Assembly: GCF_014656435.1 (NCBI RefSeq) | Contig: NZ_BNCK01000001.1 | Location: 186,001 to 250,000, forward strand | Source: Thalassotalea marina | GTDB lineage: Bacteria > Pseudomonadota > Gammaproteobacteria > Enterobacterales > Alteromonadaceae | Direction: 5' to 3' | Length of the DNA stretch: 64,000 bases | In this document: positions 18,472-29,060 of the stretch, in pieces | Position numbering within the stretch: the stretch's first letter is position 1 | How the letters are laid out: each line of letters opens with the position of its first letter | Position numbers and translations under genes: made by a program | Notes under the pieces: model-generated | Databases searched by the model: none | What the model saw: only the letters and a program-made list of their open reading frames with translations | Told to the model about the DNA's origin: nothing

Positions 18472-20490
18472 TTACAATTTGAATTCTCTAACTGATAATT
18501 GTAGTTCTTCCGCTAAACGAGCAACCTCACTGCTAGATTCTGCCGTTTGTTTGGAGCCAGAAGATGTTTGTTCAGCAATAGCAACAATAGACTCAAGGTT
18601 TTCACTAATTTCATGGGCCACTGCACTTTGCTCTTCTGCAGCACTGGCAATTTGTGAACTACGATCAAAAGCTTCGTGAACGGCATGAGTAATAGTTTCT
18701 AATGCTTTATCTGCTTCTTCACTTTGTACAACACATTCCGCAGCTTGCTTTTTGCCTGTTTCCATTACAGATACTGCTTGTTGCGCTCCTGATTGTAATA
18801 CTTCAATCATATTTTGAATTTCTTGGGTTGACTCTTGTGTGCGGCTGGCTAGTGTTCTAACTTCATCAGCTACAACTGCGAAACCTCTGCCTTGTTCACC
18901 TGCACGAGCAGCCTCTATCGCAGCGTTTAAAGCAAGTAGGTTAGTTTGCTCTGCAATACCTCGAATAACATCTAAGATGCCGCCAATTGAAGCGCTGTCT
19001 TGCTGAAGTTTATTTATTACTTGAGATGCATCTTCAACTTCTTTAGCTAACAACTCAATAGTGTGTTTGTTGCGATTTGAAATACCTTTGACACGCTCAG
19101 CTTCATCATCAGCCTGTTTAATCTCACCTAGAGCATCATTTGCACTGGAAAGTACACTTTGTGATGTGCTGCTCATTTCAGTGGTAGCAGACGCTGCTTG
19201 TTCTACTTGCGTGCGCTGCTCTTCAATTGCTGTAGTACTTTGTGATGTAACAGCAGAGGTCTGCTCTGCAGCTGTAGCTAATTGTGTTGAGCGGCTGACA
19301 ATGCCTGTAATTAGATTACGTAAGCTCTCTATTAAGGTGTTACAGTTTTTCGCAAGCTGGGCAAATTCGTCTTTACCTGAATCGTCAAGTTTGTGTGAAA
19401 GATCACCCGAGGCGACAATATTTAGCATGTCATTAACACGCCCTAGCGGACGAGTAATACTAACAAGTACAGCCCATGCAATACCGGCAGCGACTAGAAT
19501 AGAACCTACCATGATAGCAATGGTAATGGTGTTACCTGTTGATACTGAGTTATCGACTTGTTGCCCTGTTTCATCTGTTGTTTGATTTGCCAGTTTTACT
19601 TGAGTATTTAAAATCTCTGTTGCATCTTCAATGTGTTTCTCTGCTGCTGCTAACTGTTCTGTTGCATGAGTTTTTGCCGATAACTGTGAATTTTTCAAAT
19701 TAAATATACTTTGGCCTTCAAGGATCAGCTGGTCTAACCCTTTTTCGGTATTAGTTAATTCTTCTGCAATATCGTTGACATCATTCGCCGTTAATTCGTT
19801 GTTAATTTCACGAATAATACGTTTGGCTTCTTGAAAGTTATTGGTGATTTCATTACCAACAAGTTCTGTTGCTTGAGCATCTCGTAAATCTCTAAACTCT
19901 AAGCTAGAAGCAACAATACCATTTAACAATGACTCTAAACGTTCGCCCAAAGACACTGCTCGCTGTAATTTAGTATCCGCTAATTCATGGTCACCCAAAT
20001 CTAACATTAGGGTTGCGGCATCATCTGCTTTTTCTTCTAACGAATCGGTTTTTTCAGCTAATAAGGCATAATTTTCAATGGCTGCTTTACGGTTGGTAAA
20101 AACATGGTTAATGCTAGAGCTTAATGAGTCATAAACGCTGTCTACTTTATTCAAGTTTGATAGAAGTGAATTTTCCGTTCTAACTGTTGCTTTTAGTTCT
20201 TTGAACTCTTTATTGAATCTTTCATGAAGAGCATTGTAGTCTGTTAAATTTTCATCTAACGGTGCCAAGTCTGTCTGATAGTAACCACGAAGTGTTAAGT
20301 TACCAATTTTAGTCAATTGATTTGCGAGGGTTATGCTGCCACTTAGTGTCGGAATAGCCAACTTACTCTGTTTTAACGTAGCATCATTAATGGTACTTAA
20401 GTTGTTGAGAGAGATTATACTTGTTAATACTAACAAGACGACTATGATGGCGAAGCCACCTATAATTTTCATTGCAACAGTCAGGTTCAT
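18472..20490 (-). CDS. Methyl-accepting chemotaxis protein
   Basis: About 672 residues from the ATG at 20490; a GTG nine bases upstream is an alternative. A transmembrane helix at about residues 8-30 is followed by a long helical periplasmic sensor of about 290 residues with no recognised ligand fold, a second membrane helix near 325-345 ([20 protein letters not shown]), a HAMP domain, and the cytoplasmic signalling hairpin with [32 protein letters not shown] in full. It should steer the flagellar motor through CheA/CheW. There is no CheR-docking pentapeptide at the C-terminus (it ends SVREFKL). Monocistronic. The stimulus is unknown. Confidence 0.93.
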   Translation of the reverse strand: MNLTVAMKIIGGFAIIVVLLVLTSIISLNNLSTINDATLKQSKLAIPTLSGSITLANQLTKIGNLTLRGYYQTDLAPLDENLTDYNALHERFNKEFKELKATVRTENSLLSNLNKVDSVYDSLSSSINHVFTNRKAAIENYALLAEKTDSLEEKADDAATLMLDLGDHELADTKLQRAVSLGERLESLLNGIVASSLEFRDLRDAQATELVGNEITNNFQEAKRIIREINNELTANDVNDIAEELTNTEKGLDQLILEGQSIFNLKNSQLSAKTHATEQLAAAEKHIEDATEILNTQVKLANQTTDETGQQVDNSVSTGNTITIAIMVGSILVAAGIAWAVLVSITRPLGRVNDMLNIVASGDLSHKLDDSGKDEFAQLAKNCNTLIESLRNLITGIVSRSTQLATAAEQTSAVTSQSTTAIEEQRTQVEQAASATTEMSSTSQSVLSSANDALGEIKQADDEAERVKGISNRNKHTIELLAKEVEDASQVINKLQQDSASIGGILDVIRGIAEQTNLLALNAAIEAARAGEQGRGFAVVADEVRTLASRTQESTQEIQNMIEVLQSGAQQAVSVMETGKKQAAECVVQSEEADKALETITHAVHEAFDRSSQIASAAEEQSAVAHEISENLESIVAIAEQTSSGSKQTAESSSEVARLAEELQLSVREFKL

Positions 20491-20626
20491 TGAAACCACC
20501 AGTAATATTGTCAGGGTGTTGTAAAAAGTAAGTTTGTTTTTGTTGTTAGCTTTATCGGCTTATGGCCAGCGTTCCTTAGCATTTAGTATAACAACCTTAA
20601 AAGTAATTTCACCTTTAGTTATTGCT

Positions 20627-21448
20627 TTAGGGGCAATTTTTAAAAGCCGGTTGTTTAAAGTATTGTTTATCGTGCCATCGTAAAAGTGTTAAATGCCCGC
20701 CCCATACGCATCCAGTGTCCAATGGGTAGACATTTTTTTTCTTAGCTTTCCCCTCTAAAGCTGCCCAATGACCAAATATCCAATGGCACTTTGACAGGGC
20801 TTTGTTTGGTACGTTAAACCAAGGTACAAGATTAGTTGGTGCTTTTGCTGGAGGGTATTTACACAAAAACTCGAGTGAGCCGTCAGCGAAGCAATAGCGC
20901 ATTCGGGTTAATGCATTAATGGTAAAACGAAATTTTTCTTCTTTGTTGTTTACTTGTGACCAGCTATTGGGACGTTCGCCATACATAATGGATAACCATT
21001 GCTCACGCTTTTTACCTTTTAGCTTTTTATGTGCAAATTCTGCACAGTCTTTTGCTTCTTTTAAAGACCATTGTGGACTCAGGCCTGCGTGAGACATATA
21101 GACTTTCTCTTCAGGAAGTTTTCTCAATAGAGGAGTATTTGCTAACCAAGAAATTATCTCGTCAATTTCCGGCGCAGCAAGAAGCTCGTCAAGAAAATCG
21201 TTTGCTTTGGGCTTTTTTATACCCGCATAAGTCGCAAGAAAATGAAGATCATGATTGCCAAGGACTGCTTTGACACTGTCTCCTAGCGACATCAGGTATT
21301 TGACAGTTTTATATGAGTCTGGACCTCTGGCCACCATGTCACCAGCTACCCATAACTCATCATTGTCGGCAGAGAAGTTAACTTGTTGAAGTAAAAGTTT
21401 TAATTCCTTGTAACATCCCTGTATGTCGCCAACAAAATAAACTGCCAT
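20627..21448 (-). CDS. apaH: Symmetrical diadenosine tetraphosphatase ApaH
   Basis: A 273-residue metallophosphoesterase. Motifs GDIQGCYKEL, GDMVARGPDS and GNHDLHFLA are the metal-binding GDxxG, GDxVxRGP and GNHD sequences, and a later HAGL and GHW complete the site. It hydrolyses Ap4A to two ADP and also removes Np4 caps from RNA. It is the last gene of the lptD-surA-pdxA-rsmA-apaG-apaH operon, 7 bases after apaG. Confidence 0.96.
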   Translation of the reverse strand: MAVYFVGDIQGCYKELKLLLQQVNFSADNDELWVAGDMVARGPDSYKTVKYLMSLGDSVKAVLGNHDLHFLATYAGIKKPKANDFLDELLAAPEIDEIISWLANTPLLRKLPEEKVYMSHAGLSPQWSLKEAKDCAEFAHKKLKGKKREQWLSIMYGERPNSWSQVNNKEEKFRFTINALTRMRYCFADGSLEFLCKYPPAKAPTNLVPWFNVPNKALSKCHWIFGHWAALEGKAKKKNVYPLDTGCVWGGHLTLLRWHDKQYFKQPAFKNCP

Positions 21449-21455
21449 AACTAGT

Positions 21456-21836
21456 TTAATTTAAAATATTAGGAGTAGACAATCTAAATACTGGAATGTC
21501 TACTTTGATAGGCGTGTTATTGTTATCCAGCATTTGGTAGTGCCCTTGCATGGTACCTACTGGTGTTTTAAATACACTACCGCTGCTGTAAGTGTAACTG
21601 TTATTGGGTTCAATAATTGGCTGTTCACCTACAACTCCTTCACCAACTACCGTTGATGTATCGCCATTAGCGTCGGTAATTAACCAATATCTCGATAGCA
21701 GTTTAACAGTAGTGTCACTATTGTTAGTAATAGTGATGGTATAAGTAAAAACGAACTGATGTTCTTTTTCGCTTGAGTGCTCAGGCAAGAATGCTGTTGC
21801 TACACTGACACTTATTTGATCGCTAATGTTATTCAT
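21456..21836 (-). CDS. apaG: ApaG protein
   Basis: 126 residues from the ATG at 21836, the length of E. coli ApaG. The start overlaps the rsmA stop by 8 bases (ATGAATAA), which argues for coupling and against the longer frame starting at 21917, which would add a spurious hydrophobic leader. The fold is a fibronectin-like beta sandwich with [21 protein letters not shown] and GTMQGHYQM. Function is unclear; the family is linked to Co2+/Mg2+ phenotypes and to Ap4A metabolism through gene order. Confidence 0.93.
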   Translation of the reverse strand: MNNISDQISVSVATAFLPEHSSEKEHQFVFTYTITITNNSDTTVKLLSRYWLITDANGDTSTVVGEGVVGEQPIIEPNNSYTYSSGSVFKTPVGTMQGHYQMLDNNNTPIKVDIPVFRLSTPNILN

Positions 21837-22641
21837 CGACAGGGTTATCAAACAAGTAGTTGGCAAGACTAATATACTGATCAATAGATATATTTTCAGG
21901 TCTAAGACTTGGATCAATATTTAATGATTCAATACCCTCTACAGAAATCAATTTTTTAAAACTGTTACGTAGGGTTTTTCTACGCTGGTTAAATGCAGTA
22001 GCACAAACTTGATTCAATAACGCAAGATCTTTGACTGGGTTTTTAATTTCAGCGTGTGGTATCAGCCTAACAATAGCTGAATCTACCTTAGGTGGCGGCT
22101 GAAATGCCTCTGGACCAATTTCCATCACTGGCATTACCTGACACTGATATTGGGTCATGATAGATAAACGTCCGTAGGCTTTAGAATTTGGTCCTGCAGC
22201 CATGCGCTCAACCACTTCTTTTTGTAGCATGAAGTGCATGTTTTGCACTTTATCTCTAAACGATAATAGATGAAAAATTAGTGGCGTTGATATGTTATAG
22301 GGTAAGTTGCCAAATATTTTAAGTGGCTTTCCTTCTTTACATAACTGAGCAAAATCAAACTTTAACGCATCGTGTTCAAAAATGGTTAAGTGTTTAGCCA
22401 AAAACGGGTGATGGCGAAGTCTATGGGCTAAATCTCTGTCAAGTTCTACTACTGATATGTCACCAGCACGCTCAACTACTGGCTCGGTCAGTGCGCCAAG
22501 TCCCGGACCTATTTCAACTAAGTTTTCACCTGGTTCAGGATTGATTGCATCTACAATTTGGCTGATTACAGCCTGATCGTGCAGGAAGTTTTGACCAAAA
22601 CGTTTTCTCGCTTGATGGCCCAAATGAGTTTTGTTACCCAT
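21829..22641 (-). CDS. rsmA: 16S rRNA dimethyladenosine transferase RsmA (KsgA)
   Basis: A 270-residue methyltransferase that dimethylates A1518 and A1519 of 16S rRNA, a late check on 30S assembly. Motifs: [11 protein letters not shown] at the start, [13 protein letters not shown] for SAM binding, and [14 protein letters not shown], the catalytic NLPY motif. The C-terminal helical domain ends FDNPVDE. It lies 14 bases after pdxA in the operon order typical of gammaproteobacteria. Confidence 0.97.
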   Translation of the reverse strand: MGNKTHLGHQARKRFGQNFLHDQAVISQIVDAINPEPGENLVEIGPGLGALTEPVVERAGDISVVELDRDLAHRLRHHPFLAKHLTIFEHDALKFDFAQLCKEGKPLKIFGNLPYNISTPLIFHLLSFRDKVQNMHFMLQKEVVERMAAGPNSKAYGRLSIMTQYQCQVMPVMEIGPEAFQPPPKVDSAIVRLIPHAEIKNPVKDLALLNQVCATAFNQRRKTLRNSFKKLISVEGIESLNIDPSLRPENISIDQYISLANYLFDNPVDE

Positions 22642-22655
22642 AAAAATTAGTTTGC

Positions 22656-23648
22656 CTATTTATTACTTGATTGGTTATTTGCGAGCTCTATTGCAGATTT
22701 TATCGCCTGAATAAAGCTACCAGGATCGGCTTGATTAGAACCAGCTAAATCTACAGCAGTACCATGATCAACCGACGTCCTGATAAAAGGTAAGCCTAGA
22801 GTAATATTCACTGAGTTGCCAAACCCTTTGTATTTAATTACTGGTAAGCCTTGATCGTGATACATAGCTAATATTGCGTCAGCATCTTGTAAATATTTAT
22901 GATGAAAAATCGTATCAGCGGGTAATGGACCGATTAACTGCATACCGTTTTCACGCAACTCGTCAAGCGCTGGGTTCATCACTTCTATTTCTTCACGACC
23001 TAAATGGCCGCCTTCTCCAGCATGTGGATTGATTCCGCATACATAGATTTTAGGTTGTTCAATACCAAACTTTGTTATCAGGTCTTGATGCAGTATTTGT
23101 GTTACTTTTTGCAGCCGTTCACGAGTAATCGCTTTTGACACGTATGCTAGCGGAATGTGTGTAGTTACTAACGCAACACGCAAGCCTTCTGTCGCCAACA
23201 TCATTACAACATCGGTACAATTTGCCTGATTGGCAAAATATTCTGTATGGCCACTAAATGCAATGCCAGCTTGATTGATCAAGCCTTTATGCACAGGACC
23301 TGTTACAACGGCATCAAATTCACCAGAGATGTTTTTTTCACTTGCTATTCGCAAAGTTTCTACAACATAACGTCCATTGGCAGGATTCAATTCACCTGCA
23401 ACACATGGCTCCTCAAGCGCGACGGGAATAATTGATAAGGTGCCTGCCTTTTGAGGAGTAATAGGATCAGATGCTTGATATGTAGAAAATTGAACATTTA
23501 CACCTAGTTGTTGAGCCCGCTCTTGCATCATTTCTAACGAGCCTACAACAACTATCTGTACTGGCCAGTCGTATTGTGCGATAGCAAGTACTAGATCAGG
23601 TCCAATACCAGCTGGTTCACCAGGGGTAACAGCAATACGTTTTACCAT
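22656..23648 (-). CDS. pdxA: 4-hydroxythreonine-4-phosphate dehydrogenase PdxA
   Basis: A 330-residue enzyme of pyridoxal 5'-phosphate synthesis by the DXP-dependent route. Motifs: [12 protein letters not shown] at the N-terminus, [19 protein letters not shown], the Zn-binding histidines including [12 protein letters not shown], and [13 protein letters not shown]. It oxidises 4-phosphohydroxy-L-threonine with NAD. It lies 8 bases after surA. No PdxJ gene is nearby. Confidence 0.97.
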   Translation of the reverse strand: MVKRIAVTPGEPAGIGPDLVLAIAQYDWPVQIVVVGSLEMMQERAQQLGVNVQFSTYQASDPITPQKAGTLSIIPVALEEPCVAGELNPANGRYVVETLRIASEKNISGEFDAVVTGPVHKGLINQAGIAFSGHTEYFANQANCTDVVMMLATEGLRVALVTTHIPLAYVSKAITRERLQKVTQILHQDLITKFGIEQPKIYVCGINPHAGEGGHLGREEIEVMNPALDELRENGMQLIGPLPADTIFHHKYLQDADAILAMYHDQGLPVIKYKGFGNSVNITLGLPFIRTSVDHGTAVDLAGSNQADPGSFIQAIKSAIELANNQSSNK

Positions 23649-23656
23649 TTAGATCA

Positions 23657-24937
23657 TTACTCCACTGCGTTAATGTAAGCTTCGTCACGCATTTCTTTGA
23701 TCCAGCTTACACTTTCCATGTCATATTTACGTTTAAACAATAACTGATAAGCTCTATTTTCATTCATTTGTTTTGTCGCATCTATAGTTCTACGACCTGT
23801 TAATTCAGCTAAATGCCAGCCAAAAGATGAGCGAAATGGTTGAGATAGCTCGTTAACCTCAAGCTTTGCCAGCGCGTCGGCAAATGCTGGGTCATATACT
23901 TTAGGCTCTGCCCAGCCAAGGTCACCACCTTTAACAGAAGTTGGGCCGTCTGAATGTTCTTTGGCAAGTTCAGCAAAATCAGCTTCGCCAGCGAGTATTT
24001 GTTCTCTAAACCCTTTCAACATATTTTCAGCTTTAGCTTCGCTTAAAATAATAGTTGGGGTAATTAGAATATGACGAGATTTAACTTCCTCAATTTCCAC
24101 GACTTGTTGGCCGCGAATATCGTTAATTTTTACAATGCTGAAGCCTAGGCCTGTTCTGATTGGGCCCAATACGGTGCCTTTTTCTTTTCCGTCAACGATT
24201 TCTGAGAAAAGTGTAGGTAATTCGTTGATGTTTCTCCAACCCAGATCACCACCTTCAAGGGCATTAGCGCCACCAGATGAAGCAATCGCAATTCGAGCGA
24301 AGTCAGAACCTTCTTCTAACAACTTGATAACGCGCTCGGCACGATCTTTGGCATCATTAATATCTTTTTGTGTTGCTTCTGTAGGAAACTCAATGAGTAT
24401 ATGTCCTAAACGGTACTCTACATTAGCATCTGTTTGCTCTTTCATCATATTAAGAAGATTTTCAACTTCTTGTGGTGAAATATAAATGCGACGTCTTACA
24501 GAGTTTCGCGTCACTTCACCTCTAATTAACTCAGAGCGTGCATTTTCACGATATTTATCATACTCTAAGCCTTCAGCTTCAATAGACTTTCGAAACTCCT
24601 CTAAACTCATATTGTTATTTTTGGCAATGTTTAAAATGGTGTCGTCTAATTGAGCATCACTTACTTGCACTCCCATACGCTCACCAAGCTGAGCAATAAG
24701 TACATCGTCAATGAGTTTATCTGTTACTTGTACCCTTAACGCTTTATCGGAAGGGAGTGTTTGACCACTTTTTTCGGCCTGTAGTTTAATTTTAGTTAAT
24801 AGGTCTTGGATTTCTGACTCTAATACAACGCCATTATTAACGACAACAGCGACACGATCTAACTCAACTTCTTTAGCAGAAGCTAATGAAGTAGCAATTG
24901 CGCAAGTTAAAGCAAAAGATTTAAGTAAATTTTTCAT
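23657..24937 (-). CDS. surA: Periplasmic chaperone and prolyl isomerase SurA
   Basis: A 426-residue exported protein. The signal peptide ends near LASAKE. The N-terminal chaperone domain (VELDRVAVVVNNGVVLESEI) is followed by two parvulin domains, each with a clear EYRLGHILI/ RHILITPTI start and GGDLGW motif, and a C-terminal helix. It guides outer membrane proteins including LptD, encoded immediately upstream. Spacing to lptD and pdxA is 16 and 8 bases, consistent with one transcript. Confidence 0.97.
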   Translation of the reverse strand: MKNLLKSFALTCAIATSLASAKEVELDRVAVVVNNGVVLESEIQDLLTKIKLQAEKSGQTLPSDKALRVQVTDKLIDDVLIAQLGERMGVQVSDAQLDDTILNIAKNNNMSLEEFRKSIEAEGLEYDKYRENARSELIRGEVTRNSVRRRIYISPQEVENLLNMMKEQTDANVEYRLGHILIEFPTEATQKDINDAKDRAERVIKLLEEGSDFARIAIASSGGANALEGGDLGWRNINELPTLFSEIVDGKEKGTVLGPIRTGLGFSIVKINDIRGQQVVEIEEVKSRHILITPTIILSEAKAENMLKGFREQILAGEADFAELAKEHSDGPTSVKGGDLGWAEPKVYDPAFADALAKLEVNELSQPFRSSFGWHLAELTGRRTIDATKQMNENRAYQLLFKRKYDMESVSWIKEMRDEAYINAVE

Positions 24938-24953
24938 TCAGTTTCATTCATTT

Positions 24954-27233
24954 TTAATTGTTGAGAAAGTAGGGGCGCTTATAACCAAAGATGCTTGAAT
25001 TGAACATTTCGGTCGTATCAATTCTACTTTGTTTGCTACCGCCTAATCCTTTTATTACAAACTCTATCATGAATCCACTATCAAATTCATCGCGGTTTTC
25101 ATGATAATTATTCTGATCTTCAATGTAGGAGTTAATATGGCGATGGAAGGCAAATCGAATTGCCCAGCAACAGCTCTCATATTGAAATCCTGCATAACTT
25201 TCTAAGCTGCGTTTATTTTTCAAATCTTGTGTTACTCGTCCAACAAATTGCCAATTTTTATTTATAGCAACGGTTGATAACAGCGAGACTTGCTCCAGCT
25301 TAGTACCTGAGACATTATTGCTATACCTATGGTTCAATTGAATTGTATTATTGTTGGCAAAGCGATAATCCAGCGAGCTCTGGCTTTTGCTGGTTTTATC
25401 TAATTCTGTATCGTATTGTATATCGCTACTAAATTGCCAGTCGCGATTAAACCGAATAGCAATTTCACCGGCATATGCAGATTTATCCGTTGAACTTTCA
25501 TTGCGCGAAGCCGATAAATTAGTTTCATTTAAATATACAATTCGGCCTAAACTTAACCTGAAACGTTCTGCATTTTCATGATCAAGCAAACGGCTCGTTA
25601 TACCCCATGAATACTGATTTGCTTGTGCGATTCTGTCAAGCCCACTAAAACGTCGGTCACGAAATAAACCGCCAAAATCATCTTGTAAGCTAGTTGTATC
25701 GTACACACCAATGTTGGATTGATCTTCATCGGGGATATACAAATATTGAATTTGTGGCTCTAGCGTTTGAGTAAAACTTGTATTTAAAAATTCAACGTTG
25801 CGATCTAGGTTAATACCGCCGTGAAAGCGCACTTTAGGTAGTGTTCTATTGACGTGTTTTTCAAGCTCAGGGCTATTTTGTAATCGTGTTTGTACGTAAT
25901 TGGTTTGTAAAATTCTAAATTCAGAATTTAAAAACCAAGCTGGAGTGGATATTGGAAACGTTACCCCTGCTTCAATGTGATATCGTTCTGCTTCAGGTAG
26001 ATCTCTGTTTTGTGTGGTGAACTGCGTAATCTCAGACGCAATATCAAATTCACCGTCCCAAAAAGGTAAGTATGTAAACTGGTTAAATTCGATATGAGGC
26101 AGAGTTTTATAACTCGTTTTATGTTGGCCTAATACTTCAAAATCCTGCAACAGCACTTTTGTTGACCAATTCTCACCAAAATAAGCCAACTCTCCAATTT
26201 GATACAAGTAAGCATCATTAGAGTTGTACTGATCACTTTTTATATCAACCAAATAGTTGTCATCGCTAATCGTGGTGTAATCAACATATGCTCTAAAATT
26301 GTCAGAAAAAGTGCCTACATGTTGAATGCGTGCTAAGTATCTTTCTTGGCTTTTATCGGTAAGCTCTTTGTCACTATTTAAGTATTCTAGGTTTATGCTT
26401 CCTGATTGTAGCCCTGATAAATAGCGGAATTCAGTTAAAAGTTGCGTACCTCGTTTAGACATATACCTTGGGGTAATTGTCGCATCCATGTTTGGTGCAA
26501 TGTTCCAATAATAGGGAACTTCAACTTGAAAACCTGAACGGCCAGATGAGCCAATTTTAGGATATAAAAAGCCTGATTTTCGCTCATTAGTTACTGGAAA
26601 AGAAAAATAAGGAATATATAAAATCGGTACGCCAAATAATGAAAAACGAGCGTTGTATGCTTCGCCGTGATTATCTGCCACCGACAAGCTAATTTCGCTG
26701 GCATTTAACTGCCAGTCAGGTACTTCGCCATAACAAGTAGTAAAACTGGAGTCTGTTAATGTTAATGTGCCGTCAGCAGTTACTTTGATATTAGCGGCAC
26801 CACCATGACCTGGATTGCCTAATAATTGATAAGAGCTACCTGCTAGTTCGGTACTATTTGCGGCGCGACTTGCTTTGAGTTGCTCGGCAAAAATATCAAC
26901 ATTTTTACCTTGAAAGTGAATATTACCTGAAGCATTAACCGATGCGGTTTGTCTATTGACTGCAACATTGTCAGCTAAAATAACTTGTCCATCTTTATAT
27001 AAAGTCACGCCACCGGAAAATTGTGCATATTGACCCTGACGAATTTTACCTGTTTGCGATATGATATTAATAGCGTCGGGACTAGTATCATTATCGATAA
27101 GCTTTAAACGTTCATAACTTGGCACTGGACAGGTTAAAATAGGTGGTTGAGTATTGTCGGCCGTTTGGCCATAAGCAAAACTTGAGACTTGTTGAGCGGA
27201 AAAAAGTATCAACAATGTGCGGAAACGAGACAT
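24954..27233 (-). CDS. lptD: LPS assembly outer membrane protein LptD
   Basis: A 759-residue outer membrane protein. After the signal peptide (ending SFAYGQ) comes the LptA-like periplasmic domain (ISQTGKIRQGQYAQFSGGVTLYKDGQVILAD), then a large beta-barrel with alternating strands. Cysteines at about residue 35, about 168 and a CC pair near 720 could form the interdomain disulfides needed for function. With LptE it inserts LPS into the outer leaflet. First gene of a six-gene operon, divergent from amgK. Confidence 0.96.
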   Translation of the reverse strand: MSRFRTLLILFSAQQVSSFAYGQTADNTQPPILTCPVPSYERLKLIDNDTSPDAINIISQTGKIRQGQYAQFSGGVTLYKDGQVILADNVAVNRQTASVNASGNIHFQGKNVDIFAEQLKASRAANSTELAGSSYQLLGNPGHGGAANIKVTADGTLTLTDSSFTTCYGEVPDWQLNASEISLSVADNHGEAYNARFSLFGVPILYIPYFSFPVTNERKSGFLYPKIGSSGRSGFQVEVPYYWNIAPNMDATITPRYMSKRGTQLLTEFRYLSGLQSGSINLEYLNSDKELTDKSQERYLARIQHVGTFSDNFRAYVDYTTISDDNYLVDIKSDQYNSNDAYLYQIGELAYFGENWSTKVLLQDFEVLGQHKTSYKTLPHIEFNQFTYLPFWDGEFDIASEITQFTTQNRDLPEAERYHIEAGVTFPISTPAWFLNSEFRILQTNYVQTRLQNSPELEKHVNRTLPKVRFHGGINLDRNVEFLNTSFTQTLEPQIQYLYIPDEDQSNIGVYDTTSLQDDFGGLFRDRRFSGLDRIAQANQYSWGITSRLLDHENAERFRLSLGRIVYLNETNLSASRNESSTDKSAYAGEIAIRFNRDWQFSSDIQYDTELDKTSKSQSSLDYRFANNNTIQLNHRYSNNVSGTKLEQVSLLSTVAINKNWQFVGRVTQDLKNKRSLESYAGFQYESCCWAIRFAFHRHINSYIEDQNNYHENRDEFDSGFMIEFVIKGLGGSKQSRIDTTEMFNSSIFGYKRPYFLNN

Positions 27234-27348
27234 TAATTATCCGAATTAGAAAAGATAGCTAGATAACATTAACATTTTGGCTGTCATTTTAACGCCAAAC
27301 TAGCTAATAATATAGCAATTTTCTGAGATAGGCCAATTTGCCTGAAGA

Positions 27349-28374
27349 ATGTTAGTAATATACGGGGAAAATAACTTGTTGCAAACAAGGGAGATAGCTT
27401 TAAATAGATGGCTATCTGAACAATTTAATAATAGTCATATTGCATTAAAACCTTTAACAGGTGATGCCGGATTTAGGCGATATTTCCGATTTGAACATAA
27501 AAAAAACTCTTACATTGCTGTGGATGCTCCATCAACTTACTGCAATAACCAAGCTTTTATTGATATTCAAGCCAACATTAAACAAGCGGGGATTTTAGTT
27601 CCTGAACTGAAATATGTTGATAATCAAAATGGCTTTTTTTGTTTGTCCGATCTTGGTGATACCATGTTAGCTGATAAGCTGTCGTTGAGTTCAATGAAGT
27701 ATTGTTATCAACAAGCAATGGCTTTGATCCCTCAGTTAGCGTCATTAAATGTTGCTAATTTGGCGGCATTTGATGATGACTTTGTGCAAATGGAGCTCAA
27801 TATTTTTGTTGAATGGTTGTTAGGTGAGCATTTGGCAATCACATTAAATGAACAAGAGCTACATCAATTGCAACAGTGCTTTGATGTTTTAAAACAAAAT
27901 ATTAGTGCACAACCAAAAGTATTTATGCATCGTGACTTTCACAGTAGAAATTTAATGTGGTTAGAGCAAGGCATAGCAGTGATTGACTTTCAAGATGCTG
28001 TGCATGGTCCTGTTACCTACGATATTGTTTCATTATTACGTGACTGTTATGTCAAATGGCCGAACGAACAAGTCGTAGAGTTATTTGATTACTTTGTTTC
28101 AACTTATGGCGCTTATTTAATTGATGAGCAAATCGATCGAGCAACTTGGTGGCGGTGGTTTGAATTGACTGGCTTGCAGCGCCACGTCAAAGCGGCTGGA
28201 ATTTTTGCTAGATTAAAACACCGAGATGGAAAAGACGGTTACCTTAAAGATATTCCGTTAACACTTGCATACATAATAGATGTGTCATCGCACTATCCTG
28301 AACTTGAGTACTTACATCACCTTGTTAAAACTACTGTTGTGCCAGCTTTAGAGGCGCGAAGTAACAAGCAATGA
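27349..28374 (+). CDS. amgK: Amino sugar 1-kinase AmgK (phosphotransferase family)
   Basis: A protein of up to 341 residues with the aminoglycoside phosphotransferase fold. The catalytic loop MHRDFHSRNLMW and the metal-binding VIDFQDAVHGP are present and match AmgK, which phosphorylates MurNAc and GlcNAc at C1 in cell wall recycling. The ATG at 27349 may be too early: TTG codons at 27376 and 27379 follow GGGGAAAA at good distance and give the usual N-terminus LQTREIALNRWL. It overlaps murU by four bases, and both lie divergent from lptD as in Pseudomonas. Confidence 0.88.
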   Translation: MLVIYGENNLLQTREIALNRWLSEQFNNSHIALKPLTGDAGFRRYFRFEHKKNSYIAVDAPSTYCNNQAFIDIQANIKQAGILVPELKYVDNQNGFFCLSDLGDTMLADKLSLSSMKYCYQQAMALIPQLASLNVANLAAFDDDFVQMELNIFVEWLLGEHLAITLNEQELHQLQQCFDVLKQNISAQPKVFMHRDFHSRNLMWLEQGIAVIDFQDAVHGPVTYDIVSLLRDCYVKWPNEQVVELFDYFVSTYGAYLIDEQIDRATWWRWFELTGLQRHVKAAGIFARLKHRDGKDGYLKDIPLTLAYIIDVSSHYPELEYLHHLVKTTVVPALEARSNKQ

Positions 28375-29060
28375 AGGCTATGATTTTAGCTGCTGGGCGA
28401 GGCGAGCGAATGCGCCCTTTAACCGACGATAAGCCAAAACCTATGTTAACGGTTAACGGTATTCCGTTAATTGAACATCACATAAGACGCTTAAAACATG
28501 CGGGTATTACGGAGTTAGTGATTAATACCGCATGGCAAGCACAAAGCATAGAGAACTACCTACAAGACGGTAGTGCTTTTGGCGTGTCGATAACATATAG
28601 CCATGAACGTGAAGGTGCACTAGAAACAGCAGGTGGCATTGCAACCGCATTACCACTATTTGCGACTAACGATGAGCCATTTTTATTGGTTAACGGTGAT
28701 GTTTTTACCGATATCGATTTTTGCCATTTGCCTAAGCTTGCTCCTCAAGTGTTGGCTCACTTGTTTTTGGTCCCTAACCCTGAACATAATCCTAATGGGG
28801 ATTTTTGTTTATCAAAAGAATGGGTATGCGCTAACACTGATAATATGGCGAGTTACACCTATTCAGGTGTTTCAATTTTTAGGCCTAGCTTTTTTGATTC
28901 GTGTCAACCACACCATAAAGCGGCACTTGGTCCTTTGCTTAAGCGCCATCTTGGGAAAAACCAAATAGCAGGGCAACTATGGCAGGGGCTCTGGACCGAT
29001 GTTGGCACACCAGAGCGTTTAGCAAGTTTACAGACAGATCACAAGGCAGAAACTCAATGA
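28371..29060 (+). CDS. murU: MurNAc-1-P uridylyltransferase MurU
   Basis: A 229-residue nucleotidyltransferase with MILAAGRGERMRPLTDDKPKPML, the signature of the NDP-sugar synthase family, and VNGDVFTDIDF in the metal site. With AmgK it makes UDP-MurNAc directly from recycled MurNAc, bypassing de novo synthesis and the fosfomycin-sensitive MurA step. Its start overlaps the amgK stop (ATGA) and its stop overlaps the djlA start (ATGA), so the three are translationally coupled. Assignment rests on pairing with AmgK. Confidence 0.88.
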   Translation: MKAMILAAGRGERMRPLTDDKPKPMLTVNGIPLIEHHIRRLKHAGITELVINTAWQAQSIENYLQDGSAFGVSITYSHEREGALETAGGIATALPLFATNDEPFLLVNGDVFTDIDFCHLPKLAPQVLAHLFLVPNPEHNPNGDFCLSKEWVCANTDNMASYTYSGVSIFRPSFFDSCQPHHKAALGPLLKRHLGKNQIAGQLWQGLWTDVGTPERLASLQTDHKAETQ